Below, in pieces: positions 17,044 to 25,723 of a stretch of 64,000 nucleotides of DNA. This DNA comes from Planctomycetota bacterium. GTDB taxonomy: Bacteria; Planctomycetota; Planctomycetia; Pirellulales; Pirellulaceae. The notes beneath the pieces are model-generated. The model saw only the letters and a program-made list of their open reading frames with translations. It was not told where the DNA came from and made no database searches. The number at the start of each line of letters is the position of its first letter. The first letter of the stretch is position 1. The stretch lies in assembly GCA_026692845.1 (NCBI GenBank), contig JAPLNM010000089.1:1-64000 (forward strand), given 5' to 3'. Both the position numbers and the translations under genes were made by a program.

Positions 17044-18174
17044 ATGGCCAATCAATCAGCCAAACCTTCATTCCATAGGCAATCGGTATTCCATAGGCAA
17101 TCGGCACCCGAGCGAATCCTCATCGTTCGGCTTTCGGCGGTTGGGGATACGATCCTTTCGCTTCCGATCCTGTGCGCACTTCGAGACCGTTTCCCGGAAT
17201 CGAAGATCGCTTGGGTGGTCGGAAAAGGGGCCTCCGATTTGCTTCGGGGACATCCGGACCTCGACGATCTGTTCGTGCTATCGAAGGATCAAACCGCATC
17301 GCCGAGGGCTTATTGGAAGTTCCTTCAGACGATCCGTCAGTGGAAGCCCGATACGTCGATCGATGCTCAGGGGCTTACCAAGAGTGCTTGGATCGCGCGT
17401 TTCTCGGGAGCCAAGCGTCGGATCGGGTTGTGCCGCTCGGAGTTCGAAGGCCGGGAACTGAGTACTTGGCTGAACAATCAACTCGTCATTCCCGAGCACG
17501 CGCAAGTCGTCCTGCGAGGGCTTGAACTGCTCAAACCCTTGGGCATTGAGGCTCCGGAGGTCGAGTACAGAATACCGCGAGATACCCAGGCCATTTCGAG
17601 CGTCGATGCGCAGTTTCAGGGATTGGATATGCCTGAGCATTGGGGGATTCTCAATGTCGGTGCGGGTTGGCCGTCGAAGATCTGGCCAACGGAGCGATAT
17701 GCAGCCGTAGCTAGGCACCTAGGAGAACGTTGGGGTTTGCCAACATGGATTGCTTGGGGTGGCCAGGAGGAGGGTAAGATAGCCCAAGCCGTGGTCCAAG
17801 CATCTGATTCCTGGGCCAGAATGATGCCACCGACGCGTCTTTTAGAGTTGGCCGAATGGATCCGCCGCGCGAGGATTTTCGTCGGATCCGACACCGGGCC
17901 GATGCATCTATCGGTGGCGCTGGATACCCCCACGATCGCGTTGATCGGTCCGATGCCCGTCGAGCGGGTTGGACCATTGGGGCCTAAGCACCTAGGCGTG
18001 CAAAGAGACAGGCTGACTGAACAAGAGCGATCGAACCGCAAATCGGACCTTCGTCCCATGCTCTCGATCCGGGTCGAAGACGTGACGGGTGCTTGCGATG
18101 CGCTCGTGGGTCCGATGGTATCGGCCCAGCGATCGGCGCAAACCACGGGTCCGATCTGGCTTCGAGCTGCTTAG
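17044..18174 (+). CDS. glycosyltransferase family 9 (heptosyltransferase-like)
   Basis: A 376-residue GT9 enzyme. The N-terminal motif RILIVRLSAVGDTILSLPIL (about residues 22-41) and the C-terminal GSDTGPMHLSVALDTPTIAL are the donor-binding signatures of ADP-heptose:LPS heptosyltransferases. It likely adds a heptose-like sugar to LPS core at the inner membrane, consistent with the kds genes at 52.9-54.6 kb. The first 20 residues include an 18-bp duplication (17070-17105) giving FHRQSVFHRQS. Forms an operon with the upstream radical SAM gene. Confidence 0.9.
   Translation: MANQSAKPSFHRQSVFHRQSAPERILIVRLSAVGDTILSLPILCALRDRFPESKIAWVVGKGASDLLRGHPDLDDLFVLSKDQTASPRAYWKFLQTIRQWKPDTSIDAQGLTKSAWIARFSGAKRRIGLCRSEFEGRELSTWLNNQLVIPEHAQVVLRGLELLKPLGIEAPEVEYRIPRDTQAISSVDAQFQGLDMPEHWGILNVGAGWPSKIWPTERYAAVARHLGERWGLPTWIAWGGQEEGKIAQAVVQASDSWARMMPPTRLLELAEWIRRARIFVGSDTGPMHLSVALDTPTIALIGPMPVERVGPLGPKHLGVQRDRLTEQERSNRKSDLRPMLSIRVEDVTGACDALVGPMVSAQRSAQTTGPIWLRAA
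17070..17105 (+). repeat. 18-bp in-frame tandem duplication in the GT9 gene
   Basis: ATTCCATAGGCAATCGGT and ATTCCATAGGCAATCGGC lie head to tail and encode a duplicated FHRQS-type hexapeptide ahead of the catalytic domain. Confidence 0.85.
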
Positions 18175-18297
18175 TGCAACCCGTTTGGCCGTCGATTACA
18201 ATTTTGCTTTATGGTCCATTGGATTTTTTGTTTGCATGCCTGTGGCGATCACTCGAGTGCGCTTTATTTTAGAAAACCTACCCTTGGGAACTGTTTT

Positions 18298-19566
18298 ATG
18301 AAACGTCGATTTGCATTTGTTCTTGTCGCATTGAGCTTTAGTCCGTTGGGTCCATTGTCGGCCAACGATTGGGTTCAATGGCGAGGTCCGAACCGCGATG
18401 GGATTGCCAAGGAGTCGGGACTGATGGATCAGTGGCCCGAACAGGGGCCTGAGATTTCCTACAGGACCAAGGGATTAGGGTCGGGGATGGCCAGTCTTGC
18501 GATTCACGCGGGGTTGCTCTACACGATCGGCAATATCGACGGAAAAACGAACTTGGTCTGTCGCAATGCGGGGGATGGAGCCGAGGTTTGGGCGACTGCG
18601 TTTACCGACGATAAGGGAGCTGCCAACGGGACACCGACGATCGATCCAGAGACTGGATTGGTTTATGCCATGAGCTTCGATGGGGTCATGGTCTGCTGTG
18701 ATGCCAAGACCGGCAAGGTGGCTTGGAAGAAGAGTTTCACGGGAGACTTTGGGGGCAAGATGGAGTCGGGTTGGGGGTACAGTGAATCTCCGTTGATCGA
18801 TGGGGATAAGTTGCTGTGCACTCCGGGAGCATCCAAGGCGATGGTCGTGGCGTTGAAGAAAAAAACGGGTGAACTGATTTGGGCCGGCAAAGCGCCCGAG
18901 GGCAAATTGCGAGGCAATGACGGCGCGGGCTATTCATCGATTGTGATCTCCAATGCTGCGGGGCGCAAGCAATACGTTCAACTCGTTGGACATGGAATCG
19001 TCAGTTACGATGCAGCTACCGGTGAATTGCTTTGGAACTACGATCGGGTGGCCAATACGACAGCCAACATACCGACGCCACTGATCAGCGGCAACTATGT
19101 CTTTTGCTCGACTGGCTATGGAGATGGAGGAACGGCTTTGCTGGAGATTTCGCCTAACGCGAATCGCTCCTTGGGCGTCAAAGAAATCTACTACAAGTCC
19201 TCGAAGGAGTTGCAGAACCATCACGGCGGGATGATCATGATCGGCGAGCACGTTTACATGGGTCACGGCCACAACAATGGCTTTCCTGCTTGCGTCGAGT
19301 GGAAGACCGGCAAGGATCTATGGGACAAAGGACGCGGGGCAGGGGGGGGATCGGCTGCGATCGTCGCTGCCGACCAGAAGCTTTTCTTTCGGTATCAAGA
19401 TGGCATGATGGCGATGATCGACACCGACACGAACGCTTACAAATTGCTGGGCAAGTTCAAGCTTGCGACACACAATGGCGAGAGTTGGCCACATCCGGTG
19501 ATCGTCGATGGCAACCTTTACATTCGAGACCAAGATGAGTTGATCGTCTACAAGATCAGCAAGTAG
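18298..19566 (+). CDS. secreted PQQ-like beta-propeller protein
   Basis: A 422-residue exported protein (signal residues 1-21, ending GPLSA-N). The mature protein starts with DWVQWRGPNRDGIAKESGL, the WRGPxRDG motif shared with the propeller at 10880-12214. Blades recur with the pattern DAKTGKVAWKKSF, KKKTGELIWAGK and DAATGELLWNYD. The ATG at 18298 starts directly with the signal peptide; an open frame to 18211 adds 29 non-signal residues and is rejected. No PQQ-dehydrogenase catalytic residues are apparent. Confidence 0.88.
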   Translation: MKRRFAFVLVALSFSPLGPLSANDWVQWRGPNRDGIAKESGLMDQWPEQGPEISYRTKGLGSGMASLAIHAGLLYTIGNIDGKTNLVCRNAGDGAEVWATAFTDDKGAANGTPTIDPETGLVYAMSFDGVMVCCDAKTGKVAWKKSFTGDFGGKMESGWGYSESPLIDGDKLLCTPGASKAMVVALKKKTGELIWAGKAPEGKLRGNDGAGYSSIVISNAAGRKQYVQLVGHGIVSYDAATGELLWNYDRVANTTANIPTPLISGNYVFCSTGYGDGGTALLEISPNANRSLGVKEIYYKSSKELQNHHGGMIMIGEHVYMGHGHNNGFPACVEWKTGKDLWDKGRGAGGGSAAIVAADQKLFFRYQDGMMAMIDTDTNAYKLLGKFKLATHNGESWPHPVIVDGNLYIRDQDELIVYKISK

Positions 19567-19620
19567 GTTTTCAGTCGAGGGAGGCTGAGAAACCCCCTGT
19601 GGCCCTTCGGGCTGAAGACG

Positions 19621-19638
19621 CCGATGCTACCGCATCGG
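19621..19638. terminator. possible bidirectional stem-loop between convergent genes
   Basis: CCGATGC (19621-19627) and GCATCGG (19632-19638) can form a 7-bp stem between the convergent propeller and PPC-domain genes. No T-tract follows, so termination is only a possibility. Confidence 0.35.
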
Positions 19639-19706
19639 GAAGGTGTGAGCTGAAGACGAATAAAGGCCTTGGACCAATACCTTCTAAAAGACATGGAGAA
19701 CCGTTT

Positions 19707-21263
19707 TTAGGGAGCGATCCGGAGCCAAAGGTACGGTTGTTTGGTGCTAGTGGCGTTCGCCAAGTTCTTTTCGTTTCGGCCCTGAGTCTCGACTTCGATC
19801 GAGACAGGGCCGGCCCAAGCAGCGGCTGCCGAGCCATCTGCTTTGGGAGTTGCAATCACTTTCAAGATGACCTTTTTTTCACTCTCTTCTTTGGCTTTGG
19901 AGACGGCCGCTTGGCAAGTGTACTCGGGTCCGAGTCCGAGCAATCGCACCGTTGCTTCGTCGATGCATCCGTGGGTCCGTTCCAGGGTTACTTCGATTTC
20001 GGTCGGCTTGTCCGGTTTGCCTTGGATGATGTCATTGGCAAGCGTGCCCAGGACCGAGGGAGCTTCGTTTTCGAGTTCCAGGCGGTATCGATACGTAGGT
20101 CCAAAGCGACCGTGCAGATCGCGCACAGCGATCCGATAGACGCCGGCGGTTTTCATTTGGCCAACCAGGACCGGATCCTTGATCTCCCCTGATTCGCCTT
20201 GTTTGCCGAGCGACTTGTTGGCGCCATCGAGAACTTCGATCACCGCATCGAGTGGCGAGCCTAGCGATTCGGCCATCGCCGAGATTTTCCAGAATCCGGG
20301 GGTTGTGGTTTCGATCTGCAGGACGTCTTCGTCGCGGGGCGATTCGAGCGTTCCGAAAAACAAGTAGCGGCGTTGGTTATCCACCAGAGGCACGGCCGTG
20401 GGCATATCGCGTTGGCTCGGTTCGCCGATGGGGGTGGCTTGGGATTGAAATCCTTGTGCTAAATCATCGACATCGCCGATGAGGCATTCGATGCGGTAGA
20501 GGTACTTGTCGCCACCGGCGTATCCGATGGTGCTATCGGGGGCTTCTGGGAACGCGTAGATACGAACGCAGAAGAGTCCATCGCGGGGTGCGTTGAAGAC
20601 CAAGCGGGGGTCCAGGCCGAGGGTATCGAGGTTTTGAGCGAGAACATTCCCTCGTTCGTCGACGATTTCGAGGCAAGCGTCCATCGGGGATTTGAGTGTT
20701 CGATTCGCTTCGACGCTTGCGACGAATCGTTGGCCCTTGGTGAGCTTGACTTGGAAGTGATCGACGTCTCCGGATTTTTGCAACAGGCCGTGGAGTTCGA
20801 CCGGCAGCGAATCGATCGATTGGGGTTTTGCAAACGCGTCGTTGGGTTCGATTTCAAGGACCCCGGGCAGATCGCTTACGAGGAATCGCAGCAGAGGCGA
20901 TGCGCTTTCTGCAGAGTGCAAGCGGACCCAATGGAGTCCGAGTTTTGCATCGGCAGGGATGGTTGCTGTGATTTTGCCGGGGGTATCCGTCGCTGTCCAT
21001 TGGATTGGTGCGGCTTGGATTGGTGCGGCTTGGATTGCAGCAGGTTCGTTCCAAAAAGCCACGGGCCATTTCTCGAACTTACCGGGCAGTTCGATCGTGA
21101 CCGTTGCGTTGCGTTGTCCACCGGTTGGAAGCAGGCGAGCCGCGTCGAGGTTCTGGGCCATTGCATGGCGAGTCAAGCAAGATCCGGCGGCTAGGAGCCA
21201 GAGCAACGCGTAGCTGATCTTTGGACCAACACCGATCCTAGCGGGGGGTTGGTGATAGGGCAT
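19707..21263 (-). CDS. secreted PPC-domain protein
   Basis: A 518-residue exported protein (signal residues about 15-36, ending HAMA-Q). Two bacterial pre-peptidase C-terminal (PPC) beta-sandwich domains are visible: residues about 145-250 (EIEPNDAFAKPQSIDSLPVE, DVDHFQVKLTKGQRFVASVE) and about 285-400 (RYLFFGTLESPRDEDVLQIE, VYRIAVRDLHGRFG). No catalytic domain is seen. It is the last gene of a tight three-gene operon (3-nt gap) with DUF1501 and DUF1549/1553 proteins, so it probably acts with them at the cell surface. A 15-bp duplication (21002-21031) encodes AAPIQAAPIQ. Confidence 0.85.
   Translation of the reverse strand: MPYHQPPARIGVGPKISYALLWLLAAGSCLTRHAMAQNLDAARLLPTGGQRNATVTIELPGKFEKWPVAFWNEPAAIQAAPIQAAPIQWTATDTPGKITATIPADAKLGLHWVRLHSAESASPLLRFLVSDLPGVLEIEPNDAFAKPQSIDSLPVELHGLLQKSGDVDHFQVKLTKGQRFVASVEANRTLKSPMDACLEIVDERGNVLAQNLDTLGLDPRLVFNAPRDGLFCVRIYAFPEAPDSTIGYAGGDKYLYRIECLIGDVDDLAQGFQSQATPIGEPSQRDMPTAVPLVDNQRRYLFFGTLESPRDEDVLQIETTTPGFWKISAMAESLGSPLDAVIEVLDGANKSLGKQGESGEIKDPVLVGQMKTAGVYRIAVRDLHGRFGPTYRYRLELENEAPSVLGTLANDIIQGKPDKPTEIEVTLERTHGCIDEATVRLLGLGPEYTCQAAVSKAKEESEKKVILKVIATPKADGSAAAAWAGPVSIEVETQGRNEKNLANATSTKQPYLWLRIAP
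21002..21041. repeat. 15-bp in-frame tandem duplication in the PPC gene
   Basis: GGATTGGTGCGGCTT occurs at 21002-21016 and 21017-21031, followed by a partial third unit. On the coding strand it gives repeated AAPIQ. Confidence 0.8.
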
Positions 21264-21266
21264 AGG

Positions 21267-22580
21267 CTACATGAGTTCTTTGATAGGGGTCGGATCGCTG
21301 ACCAAGTGTGCAGGTCGTCCTGAGGGGGTGTAATAGACTTTGTCGGGGTCGATCCCCATTTTGAGGTAGACCGTCGAGACAAAGTTTTCGGGTGCGAGAA
21401 TCCGTTCGCATGCCGAGTGGCCTTGGCGATCGGTAGCACCGATGACTTGGCCGCCGGGCGTGCCGCCGCCGGCAAAGAGGATCGACATCGCATTGGCCCA
21501 GTGATCGCGGCCCGCTTTGGCTTGCCCTGGCAGCGTGCTGATTTTTGGGGTGCGACCGAATTCGCCCAGAGCGATGACCATGGTTGTTTCGAGCAGTCCG
21601 CGTTGGTCGAGGTCGTTGATTAGGGCCGCGACGGTTTGGTCCCAGGACGGGAGGCGGGTTTTCAGAGCGCCGAAAAGGTCGGAGTGATGATCCCACCCGC
21701 CGTCGTAGAGAGTGACGAACGGTACACCGGCTTCGACGAGTCGCCGGGCCAGCAGGGCGCGTTGGCCGAAGCTATTGCGACCGTAGGCATCGCGTGTTGC
21801 ATCGGATTCTGTTTGGATATCGAACGCTTTTTGGGCTTCTGGCGTCGTGATCAATTCGACCCCTTGTTGAAAGAATTCATCGACGGCGACGACTGGGTCG
21901 GCCGTCGCTGGATCGCTAAAGCGGGGTAGTCGATCGACTAGGTGCCGCAGGTCGCGTCGGGAGCCGAAGCGATCGTCGGAGATACCGCTAGGGAGTTCCA
22001 CATCGCGGACGCGGAAGTGCTTGTTGTTTGGATCGCCGCCGACGACGAAGGGAGCGTATTTGGCGCCTAAGAAATTCGGGCCGCCGGATCGGGACATGCT
22101 GGGCATGGAGAAGTAGGGGGGCAGACCGTGGGGAGCGGGCCGTTCTTTGGCAGCGACCGAACCGAGGCTTGGGTGAAAGCTGACAAACGCGCCGCAACCG
22201 ACCGGGATGCGCGGGGGCGCACCGGTCATCATGTAGTGGTTGCCTGCGCCGTGGTTGCCTTGGTTGTGGCAGACGGAGCGTACGATGGCGTATTTATCAG
22301 CGATGCTGGCAAGTTGGGGCAAGTGTTCGCAGATTTGGATCCCTGCGACGTTGGTATGGATGGGTTGGAATTCACCGCGAATTTCGACGGGTGCTTCGGG
22401 CTTGGGGTCGAAGGTTTCGAAGTGGGTCGGTCCTCCGTCCATCCATATCAAGATACAGCTTGAGGGCTTTTTGTTCGCAGGGAGGTTAGCGGCGCAGGTT
22501 TCTCGAAGTTGCAGCAGGTTCGAGAAGCTACCGCCAGCGAGTCCAGCGACTCCCAATTGCAGCCAATGACGTCGGAGCAT
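21267..22580 (-). CDS. DUF1501 domain-containing protein
   Basis: A 437-residue member of DUF1501, a family with an alkaline-phosphatase-like fold. RRHWLQLGVAGLAGG at the N-terminus resembles a twin-arginine signal. Family motifs are visible: SCILIWMDGGPTHFETFDPKPEAP, HNQGNHGAGNHYMMTG, YDGGWDHHSDLFGALK and ALGEFGRTPKIS, holding the presumed metal-binding Asp/His residues. In planctomycetes these are nearly always paired with DUF1549/DUF1553 cytochromes, as here (3-nt gaps on both sides). Function unknown. Confidence 0.93.
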   Translation of the reverse strand: MLRRHWLQLGVAGLAGGSFSNLLQLRETCAANLPANKKPSSCILIWMDGGPTHFETFDPKPEAPVEIRGEFQPIHTNVAGIQICEHLPQLASIADKYAIVRSVCHNQGNHGAGNHYMMTGAPPRIPVGCGAFVSFHPSLGSVAAKERPAPHGLPPYFSMPSMSRSGGPNFLGAKYAPFVVGGDPNNKHFRVRDVELPSGISDDRFGSRRDLRHLVDRLPRFSDPATADPVVAVDEFFQQGVELITTPEAQKAFDIQTESDATRDAYGRNSFGQRALLARRLVEAGVPFVTLYDGGWDHHSDLFGALKTRLPSWDQTVAALINDLDQRGLLETTMVIALGEFGRTPKISTLPGQAKAGRDHWANAMSILFAGGGTPGGQVIGATDRQGHSACERILAPENFVSTVYLKMGIDPDKVYYTPSGRPAHLVSDPTPIKELM

Positions 22581-22583
22581 GAT

Positions 22584-24815
22584 TCAATCCTTGTGAGTGA
22601 ATTCCGGAGAGTTGAGCATCGACCAGAGGATATCTTCGACCAGTTTTCGACGATCCATGTTGGGTTTTCCGAATTCGTTGACTAGATCGGAAAGTTCGTT
22701 CGATTCGGGAAAACGGGAAAAGGTTGCCAGATAGAGGTCTTCGAGGATTTCCTTAGGGGGCATTTCGGAGCCGGCGAGGCGTTTGACACGACCGTTTTCG
22801 TCGGTGATTTTCGAGGCGATCGCTGGAGCGTTCATCAGATGAAGGGCTTGAACGACCGTCGATTCGGGGATCCGTTCGCAGGGGGGATCTTGGTTGGGGT
22901 CAGGACGGCCGAATGCATCGAGGAGTTCCGATTCGGTACGAACGGTCCAGAGTTGCATCGCGCGGGTCCCGTTGGGTGAGCCCGAGTAGGGTTGGGTCGT
23001 TTCGGTGATATCGCAGATCGCATCGGCGAGGACTTCGGCGCGAAGACGTTGTCGGTAGTGGCGAGAGAAGTTTCGGTGGTCGCCCCGATTGGTTTCGTTC
23101 GGTTCGGAGGCAAGCGCGTAGGTGTGAGACTGCAGGATCGTTTTGAGCAGTTCTTTTTGGTTGAAACCGATGCTGCGAAAATGCGTAGCGAGTTGATTCA
23201 GGAGTTGAGGGTTGCTCGGTGGGTTCGTTGCACGAAGATCATCGACAGGGTCGACGATACCGACGCCGAAGAGTTCCGCCCAAACGCGGTTGACGGCGAC
23301 GTGGGCGAATGTGGGGTTTGATTCGCTGACCATCCAATCGACGAGTTTTTCGCGGGGGTCTTCTCCGTCGGCGATGGGAACTTCTAAACCGCGTAGGGTT
23401 TTGGGGGTAAGGGATTTGCCTGTCAGGGGGTGTTTGACATCGCCGCTGGATTTGACCAGGACCGTTTCCTCTCCGCCGGAGATCGGTGGAGACAGGCCGG
23501 TCCCTTTGAAGCCGACGCGAGAAAAGAATGCGGCAAACGAGTAGAAATCATGTTGGCTGTAGACTTCGAAGGGGTGTTGGTGGCATTTCGCGCAATCCAG
23601 GCGGACGCCGAGGAACAGTTGGCTAGCCATCGTCACGATTTCGTCCGGTTCGCGTCGATCGCGAAAGATCGTCACGGCACCATTTTTCCAGTTGCTGCCT
23701 CGGGCCGTCAGGACTCCTCGTACGAATTGATCGTAGGGGAGGTTTTGTCGGAAGGCCTCGCGGATCCACGTATCGAGGCTCAGGACGGCTTTGATACCGA
23801 CGCGGTAAGGGTTTGGACGCAGTAGGTCGGCCCATTTGTTCGCCCAGTTGTCGGCGTATTCGGGGCGTTCGAGCAGCGCATCGATCAGGGTGTTTCGTTT
23901 GTCGGGGTTGGGGTCTTGGAGGAAGTTACGGGCTTCATCGCTGGTGGGTTGTCGACCGATGACATCGATAAAAGCACGCCGCAGGAACTGGGAATCCGAT
24001 GCGGGTTTGCTCGGAACGATATTTAGATCCGCAAGACGTTGGTAGACCAGCGCATCGATGAAGTTCTTGCGGGGGAGTTGCGAGTAGATGTTCGGATCGA
24101 CCGGATCGGGTCTGGGGATTGCCGAAGACCAAGTCGCGATGTTTCCCATATAACGCGCCATGATGGTCGCTTCGCCAGGCAGTGCGCCTGCTCGGATTTT
24201 TCCATCGGGTTTAACGGCAAGGACGGCCGGTTCATTCGATTGGTAAGCGCTGGTCTGCGTCACATCGCGGGTCGAGCCATCGCTGTAGGAGGCAGTGACA
24301 CGAAGGTTGAGTTCTTCGCCTGGGGCCAGGGGTTTCGGTGCCGGGCTGATCGAGACTTCGGTTAGGGTCGGATCGGACGCGCTGATGCGGGGGAAACCCG
24401 ATTGGATCCACTGGAGAAGGGTTTGGTAGTCGGGAGAATCCGGTAGGATTTTCTTGCCCCCGCCGTGGGGGAGTTGGGCGGTTGCTTTAAGAAGCAGAAG
24501 GCTATCGGCTGGCGTTGCCGGTGCGACGCGGCGACCGCGGGCATCGGTGACGATCGAGCGGTAGTCCATCTCGGAGTCGAAGCCGAGCAAGGAGAGGGCA
24601 AAGCCATTTTGGCCACGGGACTTACCGTGGCAGGGACCGGAGTTGCATCCTCGGGCTGTGAGGAGCGGTTGAATATCGAGTTCGAACTTTGCTTTCCAGG
24701 CCGGCGACGGTATCAGTGCTTCTGATACTGGTGCGGGAGCTTGGGCGAGGGCTTGCTTGGGCCCAAAAGTGGACATGAAAGCTAGCAAAAAACAAAAAAT
24801 AGCTGCAACGGACAC
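22584..24815 (-). CDS. DUF1549/DUF1553 planctomycete cytochrome-type protein
   Basis: About 743 residues if started at GTG 24815, directly at a signal peptide (VSVAAIFCFLLAF ... QALAQ). In order: a planctomycete cytochrome-C-like segment with CNSGPCHG, a bacterial Ig-like (Big_2) domain (SPAPKPLAPGEELNLRVTAS ... PGEATIMARYMG), DUF1549 with a CxxCH motif (DCAKCHQHPFE) and DUF1553 (VNRVWAELFGVGIVDPVDDL). The open frame continues upstream without a stop to 25493 through a 66-bp tandem repeat. That would add over 200 residues ahead of the signal peptide, so I place the start after the repeat; the alternative is a 969-residue product. First gene of the operon with DUF1501 and PPC proteins. Confidence 0.85.
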   Translation of the reverse strand: MSVAAIFCFLLAFMSTFGPKQALAQAPAPVSEALIPSPAWKAKFELDIQPLLTARGCNSGPCHGKSRGQNGFALSLLGFDSEMDYRSIVTDARGRRVAPATPADSLLLLKATAQLPHGGGKKILPDSPDYQTLLQWIQSGFPRISASDPTLTEVSISPAPKPLAPGEELNLRVTASYSDGSTRDVTQTSAYQSNEPAVLAVKPDGKIRAGALPGEATIMARYMGNIATWSSAIPRPDPVDPNIYSQLPRKNFIDALVYQRLADLNIVPSKPASDSQFLRRAFIDVIGRQPTSDEARNFLQDPNPDKRNTLIDALLERPEYADNWANKWADLLRPNPYRVGIKAVLSLDTWIREAFRQNLPYDQFVRGVLTARGSNWKNGAVTIFRDRREPDEIVTMASQLFLGVRLDCAKCHQHPFEVYSQHDFYSFAAFFSRVGFKGTGLSPPISGGEETVLVKSSGDVKHPLTGKSLTPKTLRGLEVPIADGEDPREKLVDWMVSESNPTFAHVAVNRVWAELFGVGIVDPVDDLRATNPPSNPQLLNQLATHFRSIGFNQKELLKTILQSHTYALASEPNETNRGDHRNFSRHYRQRLRAEVLADAICDITETTQPYSGSPNGTRAMQLWTVRTESELLDAFGRPDPNQDPPCERIPESTVVQALHLMNAPAIASKITDENGRVKRLAGSEMPPKEILEDLYLATFSRFPESNELSDLVNEFGKPNMDRRKLVEDILWSMLNSPEFTHKD

Positions 24816-24825
24816 CGCGTAACCC

Positions 24826-25320
24826 GGTGCCTGGCACCTAGCTGGGGTCGCGGGGATTGCAAGCAAATCGAGGTCCGCAGGGGAGCCCAAAGGTGCCTGG
24901 CACCTAGCGGGGGTCGCGGAGTTTGCAAGCAAATCGAGGTCCGCAGGGGAGCCCAACGGGGCCTGGCACCTAGCGGGGGACGCGGGGATTGCAAGCAAAT
25001 CGAGGTCCGCAGGGGAGCCGAAAGGTGCCTGGCACCTAACGGGGGACGCGGGGATTGCAAGCAAATCGAGGTCCGCAGGGGAGCCTAAAGGTGCCTGGGA
25101 GCCTAAAGGTGCCTGGCACCTAACGGGGGTTGCGGAGATTGCAAGCAAATCGAGGTCCGAAGGGGAGCCTAAAGGTGCCTGGCACCTAGCGGGGGTCGCG
25201 GGGATTGCAAGCAAATCGAGGTCCGCAGGGGAGCCTAAAGGTGCCTGGCACCTAGCGGGGATTGCGGAGATTGCAAGCAAATCGAGGTCCGAAGGGGAGC
25301 CTAAAGGTGCCTGGCACCTA
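24826..25320. repeat. 66-bp tandem repeat array, seven full units
   Basis: Units begin with the palindrome GGTGCCTGGCACC at 24826, 24892, 24958 (variant GGGGCC), 25024, 25108, 25174, 25240 and 25306 (last one partial), plus an 18-bp partial duplication at 25090-25107. Spacing is exactly 66 bp (22 codons). Read on the minus strand the array is open and would encode RCQAPLGSPADLDLLAIPAT-like 22-residue repeats in frame with the DUF1549/1553 protein. There are no unique spacers, so it is not a CRISPR array. Confidence 0.95.
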
Positions 25321-25723
25321 GCGGAGGGTTGCATGGTTGCCCTGGTGTGCCTAGTAGCGGTGCTTGGAAAAAGGTGGGTGGTTTTTGGCGGGAAAGGGGC
25401 GTCTTGGCTTCCCCTGGAGTTCCTTTCGATCGCCTCTGCGACCCTTGTAATCTTCATCATAGGATAATCGACCCGCAGGTGGCTTGGAAACAAACAACCA
25501 TGGACGAAGGGGGGATTTTTGAAAAAACGCTCCGACTCTTCGGATCGATGAACTTTTTGTTTCGATTTGCATTACCAGGGCCTGCGTTCCCTGGGTTGGC
25601 ATTGCACCCAACACTCTGGCCCAAGGGGGCTTATACTCTCAGCATCGTCGGGATTCCCACGAGCACGGCCGGTTTTCTGTTTCGACCGGGCTTTTAAACA
25701 CTTTACTCCAACGACTACTTTCT
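25321..25723. other. 403-bp divergent intergenic region
   Basis: This separates the minus-strand repeat/DUF1549 gene from the plus-strand esterase and should contain both promoters, which I cannot place. No gene with recognisable features is present; a small inverted repeat CCAGGG/CCCTGG occurs near 25577-25596. Confidence 0.4.

Noticed and set aside
24826-25320. CRISPR array
   Set aside because: The repeats are directly adjoining 66-bp units with no unique spacers and no cas gene nearby.
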